Assembly: GCA_029532625.1 (NCBI GenBank)
Contig: JARFXM010000004.1
Coordinates: 3,348,001 to 3,412,000, forward strand
Origin: Lomentospora prolificans
Lineage: Eukaryota; Ascomycota; Sordariomycetes; Microascales; Microascaceae
Reading direction: 5' to 3'
Length of the DNA: 64,000 bases
Numbering within the stretch: the stretch's first letter is position 1; each line of letters opens with the position of its first letter. The notes under the pieces were generated by a model that ran no database searches, was not told the DNA's origin, and was given only the letters and a program-made list of their open reading frames with translations. Both the position numbers and the translations under genes were made by a program. Shown here piece after piece: positions 22,845-33,063 of the stretch.

Positions 22845-24179
22845 ATGGATTTGACCAAGCCTATCCGACCATTAGAGGAATCTTGTGATGTCGAAAATCT
22901 CGGAAAGAGTCCTAGGTTACTCGCGTCAACTGATCAAGTGGACTGTTTAGAAAGCACGTGTACTGCCCAGGACTACAGGAGTCAACCTAACACCAACCTG
23001 TTTCGAACAGCTCAGTTTTCAGCAGACGGGACTTCCCTCATAACATCGAGCTGGGATCACTCTCTTTCTACATTTGTCCTACCTCAGACCCTTTTAGATG
23101 AGGACACACCGTGCCAACACCTCTCGCCCCAGGGCAACACTATACTCCAGGCCCCAATCCGATCACTCGCGCCAAACCCCAACTTCGCTCTCGCCGACTC
23201 CGCTACACAGTCGGTCCTCGTTGCCACCAATGATCACCCTATACAACTCCATCACCTCTTCCCGCATGAGCCAAACCTATCAAAAATTGCCTCTTACAAA
23301 CTCATAAATGCCAAGACTGAAGCTTACATAGCGCCCAACTCAATTCTTTGGCCTCAGTCCGGATCGTTGTTCCTATGCGGGTCCACCAATCGTCTTGACG
23401 TCTTCGATATTAGTCGTGAAGGCGAAGATGGCCACCTCATGACTCTTCAGACGACCCCTCGCGAACACTGCTCTACTACGGGACGCCCTGTCCATGGATG
23501 GAAAGGCACTATTTCAGCTCTTGCGGCATCCCCCAATGATTCTGGTGGGCAAATTATTGCCGCTGGGTCATGGAATCGTTGGATTGCACTTTATGATTAC
23601 CATCGCACCCCAACCCCAATTTCTCACTGGTGCCTGTCGGACGCGCTCGATCCAGCCACAAATGAGGTTCCTGTTGGCAGTGGTATAGTTCAGACATTAT
23701 GGAGTCCGTGTGGTCGATATCTCATTTTAAACGAACGTAACTCCGACGGCCTTATCGTCTACGACATCCGCCTTGGCTCCCGGTTACTTGGAGTTCTCGG
23801 TCATCGAGGCGCTAGAACCCAAATGCGCCTCGGTTGCGATGTCTTTGCCTCTACCCCGGAGGCGTCTGCAGAAGGCCACTTCGAAGTATGGGGAGGAACA
23901 ATTGATGGAGTTGTAAAGGTGTGGGAAGACGCAGGTGGCATGTCTGAAGGGACACCTATCCGAGCCAAGGGATGGAGAGCTCACGACGCACCCGTCACCA
24001 ATACCATATTACATCCCTCGGGCTCTGTTGTTGTGACTACCGCAGGCACCTGGGACCCGCCATCGGAAACCACAGTAAACTCTCAGGCAGGGCTTCGTGA
24101 TCAGAACGGCGTGCCCCAGGTTCCTGCCTGCAATGTTACAGCAGACACGAGTATGCGCATATGGGAATGCTTCGTCTGA
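22845..24179 (+). CDS. swt21: WRAP53/TCAB1-type WD40 protein (Swt21-like)
   Basis: An intronless ORF of 444 residues from the ATG at 22845; an in-frame TTG at 22803 was not used. The chain fits the WRAP53/Swt21 WD40 family. Visible motifs are LFRTAQFSADGTSLITSSWD near residue 70, PVHGWKGTISALAASP near 220 and AAGSWNRWIALYD near 240. Further on are WSPCGRYLILNERNSDGLIV near 290, GHRGARTQMRLG, FEVWGGTIDGVVKVWED near 355 and AHDAPVTNTILHPSGSVVVT near 390. In animals WRAP53/TCAB1 carries scaRNAs and telomerase RNA; in yeast Swt21 is linked to spliceosomal snRNP biogenesis. A nuclear RNP role is inferred from family membership. Confidence 0.82.
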   Translation: MDLTKPIRPLEESCDVENLGKSPRLLASTDQVDCLESTCTAQDYRSQPNTNLFRTAQFSADGTSLITSSWDHSLSTFVLPQTLLDEDTPCQHLSPQGNTILQAPIRSLAPNPNFALADSATQSVLVATNDHPIQLHHLFPHEPNLSKIASYKLINAKTEAYIAPNSILWPQSGSLFLCGSTNRLDVFDISREGEDGHLMTLQTTPREHCSTTGRPVHGWKGTISALAASPNDSGGQIIAAGSWNRWIALYDYHRTPTPISHWCLSDALDPATNEVPVGSGIVQTLWSPCGRYLILNERNSDGLIVYDIRLGSRLLGVLGHRGARTQMRLGCDVFASTPEASAEGHFEVWGGTIDGVVKVWEDAGGMSEGTPIRAKGWRAHDAPVTNTILHPSGSVVVTTAGTWDPPSETTVNSQAGLRDQNGVPQVPACNVTADTSMRIWECFV

Positions 24180-24501
24180 TCTACTACGCCTCCACATCTG
24201 TTGAAGCCTCAGTTAGCAGTACGAAGACCATCTCCCATTATCTCGTCTCTTGTTGGGATATCTCTTCTCTTACTAGGAGATGGGGCCAAAAGACGAACAG
24301 GCCTGCGGTTCCCCCCCACAGCTTACCCGTCTAGGAGCTCTGCCAAGTCCCCATCCAGCGACTAGCCGTCTTAATGGCCGTTGGCGTGATCAACCCTAAA
24401 AAGGCTGATAAACTCTCAGCTAGAGTCATCTGAACAAATGGAACCAAGCCGCTCCTTCCGTGCTCTTCAGAGCCCAAGCCAAAACTGACTGGCATATATG
24501 T
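24180..24501. other. Convergent 3' spacer
   Basis: A spacer between the stop codons of the WD40 gene (plus) and the Zip2-like gene (minus). It contains the out-of-frame continuation of the latter's C-terminus (see finding near 24515). No other feature is seen. Confidence 0.4.
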
Positions 24502-27069
24502 TCAATCCTGCCTGATAAAAAATCTCTCCCAAGTCGTTTCATGCAGCGTCACATACCTCCAACACTGGCTCGACTCGTGATTGGACCTTTCCATGAGAAA
24601 CACGATCCATTTAGCTAGGTTTGCGTCTCTGTTTGCGATGAGGTGAACATCAACTGGTACCTTCAGGTTAGTAGTGAAGGCAATAAAATCCGTAAGCACT
24701 CGATAATTCGTGTCCGCCAAATGCGAACATGGATTGTTGCCAACCTGTACCAAAACAATGACTCTTGCGTAAAGGCTAGCTGCGTCCTTCAACCTTCCGT
24801 GAGCCCTTCTTTCTTGATCTTCGCCGGGGAGAAGTTTCTGTTGTAGCCGTACGAGGGATGTAACGACGATACCAGTAGGGGAGAGTGAAACGTCGAGCTC
24901 GGACAAGGCTATCGCACTCCACGTGCCAGCCTTTGGCATGGTAAACTGCCTGTCAACCAGAACTACATTGGGGACCAGCTTTTGAATCGTTCGAATCACC
25001 CCTGCCCCAATTATGACAGATACAATGAACCCTCCCGTAAGCATACCACTGCCAACTTAGGGAGCTGGCGATAAGGTGACACCGGCAAATTTACTGCTAT
25101 TAAAGGACCCCGGACATGGCTCGATGAGGCGCAGGGGTTTTTTTCGTCTCCTCAGATTTGGATACACTGCTCACAGTATAGTCCTTCTCCGGCGCGCGAT
25201 GACGTACATAACTCGCCAAGAGGCTGTCTAGTTCATGACCACTGTTGAAGAGTAGTGATTGATTAGGGTATAATTCTGTCTCTCCTATTTTGGACTCGGA
25301 GACTTTCATCCTCTTAGGCATTGGCTCGGCATCAGGCATGTCGAACCAATTTCTCTTGGCAGATGCGTTATCAATCTGATGAGCGAGACTCGCAGTCTCT
25401 CGTAGGTCAGTCGAAAGGCGTAGCTCATCAGAACAGTTCCAACTAGTTTCGAGAATACTCTGAGCCTGACAAATCGAAACAGAATATGAAGTCAAATTAT
25501 ATGTCCCCTCGAGGTCCAGAAGTCCTATAGCATTCTCTCCAGGGTCGATTTGTTCATCGAGAGTAAGTCTGTAAATATTAGTATGGAAGGGGCTCCAGCG
25601 AAGCAGCTTCTCTCGCCCAGATCCTATGGAAATATTCCTTGACGTAGCGGCTGGGATCCTGAGAACACGCTTTTTGAATTCACCCATTGGGGTTTCGAGG
25701 CCCATTCCTCCAAATGCTGGAAGAACAGGACTCAGAATGGGAACCGGTACTCGCAAGCGACTGTCCGCGTCGATTAGGCGCTCTTGCTCGGCCCGTCGAG
25801 ATACCATGCCCCCAATCTTGCGCACTTCCTCACCAACCATTAATTCGTATGGAAGTCCAACGCTGTTTGAAGGTTCTTCGCCGCAGGTTGACCCCGCAAA
25901 CGGAGTGGATACCGTACGTGCAAGGGACACTATTGAGCCTACCATGGCGCGGACTGAAGCATCAGGCGTGAGAGAGTCACTGGACAAACCGACTCCCATT
26001 TCCGCTGCGAGTGGCACTTCTAACCGTAGACTAGACGGGCTCGGTAAACCTGGCTCTCGCAGAAGAATAGGTTGCGTCAATGAGCCAATCCATTCTCTAC
26101 TCGCGAACTCTGCGCCCATAGATTCCATTCTGTCTGTCTCAAATAAACACCTCTCCGCAAACGTGAGATCCTCTTCGACCAAACTAGGCGGATCCGAGTG
26201 GCACCGGACTCTACATGAGTCATCTATCGGCACAAAAGGACTACTACCACAAGATGGGGCTACGAGCGGTGGTGTAAATGCTGATGCCTAGATTTCGGAC
26301 TTGGTGAGAATTTCGATTTCGAGATTTCAGCAAGCAAACTTACTTTCCTTGTCTCACCTATCAAAGTCTCGGTTGTAATGAGTTGCATGAGGTCTTCCCG
26401 AGCCAGATGTTGCGCAGCGACATCGGGCTCCGTCAGGATCAGCAGCTCCACATCGCGAATGTGATATAGTTCTTCACATTGGAGAGCGTTGTCAAAATGG
26501 CTTCGCTGTTGTTTCGATCTTACTGGAAATGAAAGACTCTCATCTTCCACGTCGTCGAGGGGGATCAAAGGACAACCGGCAGATGACCAATTCATTTTAC
26601 CTCTACGGCGTATGGCCTTCGTATCGTCGGTTAAGCTCACAAAAGTATCATCGTGGTGAATTGGTGATTCACAAGAAAGCATTTCGACTCCTTTGCTTCG
26701 CCGATTGAGGGGCATAAGGTCTAGTTGATTTGTGACTGGGCACATGGCTTCGAACAAATCGTGCTGACAATTCCACTCGGAAATGGAATCGTCGAGGACA
26801 ATTATTGGAATTGTACATTCCCTTAGAGGCCCTCTAGCACTGGCAAGGTCATGGCGGGACAGTCGAGAGAAGCTCCGAAAGGAATCTGCTATTCGTTTGG
26901 AGGTTTCCAGAGAATAGTCCAGAGTGAGACCATTCTGCTGAGAGTAACGGCGGGAGGATTCGAGAGCAATATACCGGTCTTGGTCCTTGGTGGGCATGTC
27001 AATGCTCCTTGCAGTGACCGGGCAAGGTTTCCTGGACCTCGTGGATCCGGATATTGAATAAAGACTCAT
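24502..27069 (-). CDS. Zip2/SHOC1-like XPF-fold protein (DUF7102-type), C-terminus apparently frameshifted
   Basis: Exon 1 is 26344-27069 and exon 2 starts at 26287. They are joined by a 56-bp phase-0 intron (GTAAGT..ATCTAG), giving GETRK then ASAFTPPLVAPS, a pattern I recall from DUF7102-type fungal proteins. Exon 2 is open to 25100. The last exon lies in about 24502-25040. I could not find a convincing donor linking the last two; an acceptor TTGGCAG near 25050 is plausible. The C-terminal block (FIVSVIIGAGVIRTIQKLVP, VVLVDRQF, LSPTGIVVTSLVRLQQKLLPG, VIVLVQVG, LAKWIVFLMERS) has the layout of an XPF-nuclease-like domain without a catalytic ERK motif. Meiotic Zip2/SHOC1 crossover proteins have this layout, so that role is inferred. 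The central part is low in conservation. The gene is divergent from DDB1, 617 bp apart. Confidence 0.6.
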
Positions 27070-27686
27070 GTTGTTCTCATAGTAAGCGAGATTACCCTAC
27101 CCATACGAGTGGTTTTACGTCTGCTATTTATGTATCTGGTCAAGGGAGGTAGCAGGGTAGGCGGAAATCCACATTATTTTCCTTCTAACAGTTCTGAGTG
27201 AGGAAGGAACCTCAGGACACGCGACGGATGAGGTCACATCAGTCCAAGCTAGCCGTTGCTATCTTACATAACCATCATATACACATGAAAAATAAGTAAA
27301 AATAAACAGTTTACCCTGTTCATTATAAGAGCTAGACTACATTAATATACTGACTCTCTATGTTGTCTATGATCGTTGTCGCTGAGAGCTGTGCCTCCAA
27401 GGTGTACACCCAAGGAAGGTTGGGAAGATTATGCGTTTCTTAGGGTTCGTTCTTCCTTGGATGTCCCATCTGAGTATTGAATTATCGGGGCTGTTAACCC
27501 CGGGGTGACGTTGGAGCTTAGCTCCGGAATCTCCAATTATTTAGATGGTCAAGGCAGGGATATGAGAGTTGCCCCTCGCGTCCAGTTCTCGTCGACACGG
27601 TTCCCTCATGGTACTTCGGATAGCCTAATTCGACAGCCCTAGATATCCGATCTAATGCTCTATTCTCACCATTTTCATTCAACAAG
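27070..27686. promoter_or_regulatory. Bidirectional upstream region of Zip2-like gene and DDB1
   Basis: A head-to-head spacer of 617 bp. It is AT-rich at 27270-27360. No ORF or TATA box convinces me. Both promoters must lie here. Confidence 0.4.
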
Positions 27687-30600
27687 ATGGCGTACGTTGC
27701 GCCAATCCACAAGCCCACGAGCATCCGGCACGCGATCAGAGCTCAGCTCCCTGGACAGGAAACGGGGAGCCTAGTTCTCGCGTAAGTAATCTGCGACTCA
27801 AAGAGGCTGTCGCAATACCGCGCGCCTTTCCGTCCACCGCGCAAACTGACTTGTGGTGCCATCACGTAGAAAATCAAACCGACTCGAAATATGGAGGGTT
27901 GAGAATGATGGGATGACCCTGCTCCACTCCAAAATCATATTTGGGACGGTCTCGGTTCTCCAACGTCTTCGTCCAAAGGACTCGGAGTCTGATCTATTAT
28001 TTGTCGGGACGGACGAACAAGAATATTTCACCCTCTCTTGGAATCCGTCCCGGCAGATCCTGGAAACGGTCCAGGAGCTTCACGATCAGCCCGAACCCCA
28101 TATGCGTGAGGCCGAGTGCCAACCCAAATGCGTTGTCGATCCCTCTGGCAGGTTCATGGCTCTCCACATTTGGGAAGGCGTACTCAATATTAGCCGCCTC
28201 ATAGATCGGGGCGACTCGAAACATTTTATCAAGTTCCTAGAACAAGTTCGTTTGACAGAGCTTTTCATAAAATCGAGCACTTTTCTCCATAGCCAGACCG
28301 GTCCAAGGATCGCCTTCTTATATCAGACTCGCATCGACGAGGAAGACTCGAAATTAGCCATATACCGCCTTACGGGTGACGATCGACATGCTACCGCAGC
28401 CAAATTTGAACCCAGGGAACGCCAACTAGACTTAGAGGTTCCAGACAAGTTATCAAAGATTTTAATTCCGGTGCCCATAGTCGAAGATGAGAACAAGAGA
28501 TACCATGTTAGAAATGCTTCTTCTATGCGACGGGTGCAGCCACATCTAGGGGGAGTCGTGGTGGTAGGGGAGACGAGCGTACAATATGTTGATTCCCAGG
28601 ATTTCAGCACTATTGAGTCACCACTCCCCGAAGGCAATGTATTTATAGCCTGGGAGTCATATGACGTTACGCGATATTTCCTGGCCGATGACTTCGGCCG
28701 GCTACATCTTCTCACCCTCGTAACTGATGGCACAGCCGTTACAGGAATTGAGGTCAGCCCTCTAGGGCCTATCACCACCTCGCGAGCCTCCACCCTAGTT
28801 TATATGGGTGCCGGCCTTCTATTTGTGGGCTCGCATTACGGAAACTCTCAACTCATCAGAGTTGACGTTGAGGCATTAAAGTCAGAACTGGCTCCGATAC
28901 CTCCCGCTTTCTCAAACAACGCCCCCATCCTAGATTTTGTCATCATGGATATGGGGAACCGCGAGGGAGATAGCCTCGGTGGAAACACATTCTCGTCAGG
29001 CCAAGCGCGGCTCGTTGCCGGCTGTGGTGTGTTTGAGTCGGGAAGTTTGCGAAGTATCCGCAGTGGAGTTGGCTTAGAGGATCTCGGAATTCTCGATGAG
29101 TTCAGCAATGTCAAAGGGTTATTTTCTTTGGCTTCCAACAAAGGGAAAAAAACCGATGTCTTGGTTGTATCATCTGTGACGGATACGCGTGTCTTTAAGT
29201 TTGATGACGAAGGTGGAATTGAGGAGCTCGACTCTTTCGGTGGTTTAAAACTTGACAACCAGACCCTTCTTGTCTCAAGCCTTCCAACTGGTGAGCTGCT
29301 TCAAGTTACACCTAATACAGTAAGGCTTCTCGACTTAGAAGGTGGCATTGTTACTTCATCATGGGAACCGCCGACGATAGCTCGAGATGACGGTTCTTCG
29401 GCACCGGGCCTAATCACGAGTGCATCTGCTAACAACGATTGGGTTCTTCTGTCAGTGGATGGAATGCAACTTGTCTCGCTCAACTTGCAACAGCATTTGA
29501 AGGGTGTTACGAAGGCACTAAACCCAAGCACCAGATCGGAGCGGGGTGACCAGATATCATGCCTCCATGCGTCTCCCGCAATCTCAAACGTGGGGGTAAT
29601 AGGCTTCTGGGAATCGGCATCTATAACCCTGTGCGATTTGGAGACCCTAACTCCACTGCATGGAGAGAGTATGCCCCGGACGGAGGATAGCGCATCTGTC
29701 CCTCGAGAGGTCGTGCTCGTCCAGGTTCATCCTCCAGACGTGTCCGGACCTACGTTGCTAGTGGCCATGGAAGATGGGCACGTTGTGACGTTCAACGTGT
29801 CTAAGCAGGACGTTTCCCTTTCTGGTAGGAAATCCGTCATCCTAGGTACGCGGCAAGCCCGGCTACATGTGCTTCCAGATCCTAGCGGTTTCTCAAATGT
29901 GTTCGCTACCACCGAGAATGCGAGCTTGATACATAGTACTGAAGGTCGTCTTGTATACTCAGCCACGACCGCGGAGGATGCCATCTACGTCGTACCCTTC
30001 GATTCTGAGGCCTATCCCGACTCGATAATTATTGCAAGTGGCACGCATCTCAAGCTATCTCAGCTAGATACGGAGAGACGAACCCAAATCAATGCCTTTC
30101 CCCTCGGAGAGACCGTGCGGCGTCTTGCTTATTCACCAACTCTGAAGGCATTCGGTCTTGGTTGTCTTGTTCGAACACTCAATTCTGACCCACCAGAGGA
30201 GATTGTGCAGACGCGGATCTGCCTTGTCGACGAGGTCATGTTCGAGCTCCTCGGGGAACCATATCTCTTGCCTGCTCCGGATGGCCATGAAATTCCGGAG
30301 TGTATCATCCGAGCGGAATTACCAGACTCTAATGGAGAGCTCGTCGAACGATTTATTGTGGGGACTAGTATCTCTGCAGACCCAACAACCGGCAACCCGC
30401 CTGCTCATGGGGGCCAGATTCTTGTATTGGGCGTTGACAGCGACCGTAAACTTTTCAAAGTTTCCTCTAAACTCCTGCAAGGAGCCTGCAAGTGCCTAGG
30501 TGTTCTGGAAGGCCAGATAGTCGCTGGCCTATCCACCTCAATAATTATTTATAAGTACATTGAGGAATCAACTACGTCGGCACAGTTACAATCTTTGATC

Positions 30601-31341
30601 GCGTACCGTTCGTCGACCTATCCTATCGATCTTTGCATCAATGGCAATATTATTGGGGTTGCGGACGTCATGAAGTCCCTCACACTCCTAAATTTCGAGC
30701 CTGGCTCGGCTCATGCACCACCGAAGCTCCAGCCTCGGGCAAGGCACTTCCAACCAGCATGGGCTACGGCTGTTTGCCACATAGAGAACGAGTCATGGCT
30801 GGAATCTGACTCTGCTGGGAATCTTATGGTCCTACGAGAGAGAACTGACGCTGTACTAGAACAGGAGCGTCAAAGAATGGAAGTTACGAGTGCGCTAAAC
30901 CTGGGAGAGCAAGTCAACAGAATCCGACCTCTAAACGTTGTCTCCAGCGAGCGCGCCGCGGTTGCCCCAAAGGCGTTCCTAGGAACGGTAAGCCCTCTTT
31001 TATGCTATCATGAAACGACTGATACTAACGTATCTGGACGCCAGGCTGACGGCGGGATCTACCTCTTTGGTACTATTTCTCCTCGGTATCAAGATCTACT
31101 CATGACGTTCCAAACCAAGCTGGCTAGCTTCGTCGAGTCACCTGGTGGTACGAGCTTCGCGGAGTGGCGGGCATCCAACAGCATTGTGGAACATAGCGGA
31201 CCGTTTAGATTTGTAGATGGGGGCTTCCTTGAACTATTCCTAGACATGAGCGAGGAAACGCAAGAGTTGGTCTGTGAAGGCTTAGGGCCTAATGTGGAGG
31301 ATATGCGCAACCTCATTGAAGAAATTAGGCGGTTACATTGA
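27687..31341 (+). CDS. ddb1: DNA damage-binding protein 1 (DDB1), Cul4 ligase adaptor
   Basis: Three exons: 27687-27781, 27870-30987 and 31045-31341. Intron 1 is 88 bp (GTAAGT..CACGTAG). Intron 2 is 57 bp with a perfect TACTAAC branch point (GTAAGC..GCCAG). The product is 1169 residues, close to the family's usual 1100-1200. The N-terminus MAYVAPIHKPTSIRHA and the joined LAKSNRLEIW are typical of DDB1. Three beta-propellers and a C-terminal helical domain cover the whole length. Near the end, AFLGTADGGIYLFGTI spans the second intron, and the protein finishes with the CTD motif (GFLELFLDMSEETQELVCEG). DDB1 links substrate receptors to Cul4-Rbx1; in fungi it works in DNA repair and, in some species, DNA methylation (DIM-8 in Neurospora). 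The genomic start at 27853 lies inside intron 1 and is not a start. Confidence 0.93.
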
Positions 31342-31904
31342 TAGATGGCTACCTTGCGATAGTTTAGACAGACATCCGGCTCTGATATCTTGATTATTGA
31401 ACCATGTCCGACTGTGAAGCTGCGTTGAGTGATATGTGATTTTAGAGGTTTGATTTATAAATTCCCGACCCGCCTTAGGAGCTTCAAGTTCATTTGTTGA
31501 GTGCGCGAGTTCTACCCGTCATTTGCTCCTCCATCACAAAACGCCATGTGATGCTGGTGGCCAGACCCACTTGAGCAAATGGAAGCTTCGCTTTGTCTCG
31601 GCAGATATTCGGCAAATATATACTTGGTGTCACAGCGTGCGTTCAATGGTTAGCCGGAAATATCCGGGTTGACCAGCATTCCGTCTCGATTTCCATCGTA
31701 CCACGACAAAGCCACCCAATCAGAAGCGCACAATTCGTGAGCCTTTGTCCTGCCTCAGGCACCAATGGCCAAAAATCATCATCCAAATGATTTTCAATGT
31801 GCAAAAGGGAAAAAGACCTCATCGAAGCCACATTCCCTTCCCCGACGACAAGCTGCTAGCCCACCCGCAACACCAATTCCTCCCCGCCGTCCTCACAGCC
31901 CGCG
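31342..31904. other. Spacer between DDB1 and the Rieske gene
   Basis: The 3' flank of DDB1 and promoter of the Rieske gene, in tandem orientation. No gene is seen. Confidence 0.4.
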
Positions 31905-33063
31905 ATGGCGACTCTAACGAACGCATCTCGCGTCTGCCTTCGAGGCCTGACGAAGCAGTCGGCGCTCGCGTCCGTCCCGGTACGAGCGTTGACCACCTCG
32001 GCAAGCCTTCAGGACTCCACGGCGCCATCCGCGTACGGTTACCAGGCGACCTTCAAGGGCACCAGCAAGGGTTCCAAGATTCCCGACTTCGGATCGTACA
32101 TGTCTGATAAGGCTCCTGCTACCAACAAGCTTTTCTCTTACTTCATGGTCGGTGGTTTGGGTGCCATCTCTGCCGCTGGCGCGAAGTCTACTGTCGAGGG
32201 TAGGTGGCGTGATAGGATGGATTGGCATCATAGCTCAACGGGAGCTGGCCAATTGATGATTCCGAGTTTCAACTTTGATGGATTCGAAAGCTAACGGGCA
32301 TTTTCTTACGCGATTAACAGAGTTCCTTAAAAACATGTCGGCCTCCGCCGATGTCTTGGCCATGGCCAAGGTCGAGGTTGATCTTAACGCCATTCCCGAG
32401 GGCAAGAACGTATGTTCGATTTGTCTATCCATTGAGCAACCAAACATTATCTCTGGAAGCATGCTCATCTTTATTTCTTCTTATAGGTCATCATCAAGTG
32501 GCGAGGCAAGCCCGTCTTCATTCGACACCGAACCCAGTCCGAGATTGACGAGGCCAACAAGGTTAATGTTGCGTCCCTTCGAGACCCCGAAAACGATGGC
32601 GACCGTGTCAAGAAGCCTGAGTGGCTTGTAATGTTGGGTAGGTGCCTCTAGATTACATTCAGTTCGGAGGGAGGCTTCGATGCATTCGGCTCCTACCTCC
32701 TTGACCCGCCCAGCCTGCCGTCACCGCACACTACATTCCTACCACAGGCCATCTGTCCACGGGATTAGTTTTATAATGCACTTTGTGGCATTGTTTACGG
32801 AGATAACCGGGAGATCTGTTCACGTCGTGTATATGTTTTCTCTTCATTCTTTGCGTAAGGCTAACTTACCGCCCAAACTAGGCGTCTGCACCCATCTCGG
32901 TTGTGTGCCCATTGGCGAGGCCGGTGACTACGGTGGCTGGTTCTGCCCCTGCCACGGTTCTCACTACGATATCTCCGGACGTATAAGAAAGGGACCCGCT
33001 CCTCTCAACCTCGAAATCCCCGAGTACGAGTTCCCCGAGGACGGCAAGCTGGTCATTGGTTAA
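31905..33063 (+). CDS. rip1: Rieske iron-sulfur subunit of mitochondrial complex III
   Basis: Four exons: 31905-32199, 32321-32409, 32487-32637 and 32882-33063; the product is 238 residues. All introns have GT..AG ends and agreeing phases (1, 0, 1). The third is long for this genome (244 bp). The N-terminus is an Arg/Ser-rich mitochondrial presequence (about 1-40). One transmembrane segment ([19 protein letters not shown], about 78-97) anchors the protein, followed by the flexible hinge [20 protein letters not shown]. The soluble domain carries both cluster motifs, CTHLGC (Cys181, His183) and CPCHGSHYD (Cys200, His203), which bind the 2Fe-2S cluster, and the two disulfide cysteines. It passes electrons from ubiquinol to cytochrome c1 in the inner membrane. 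Confidence 0.96.
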
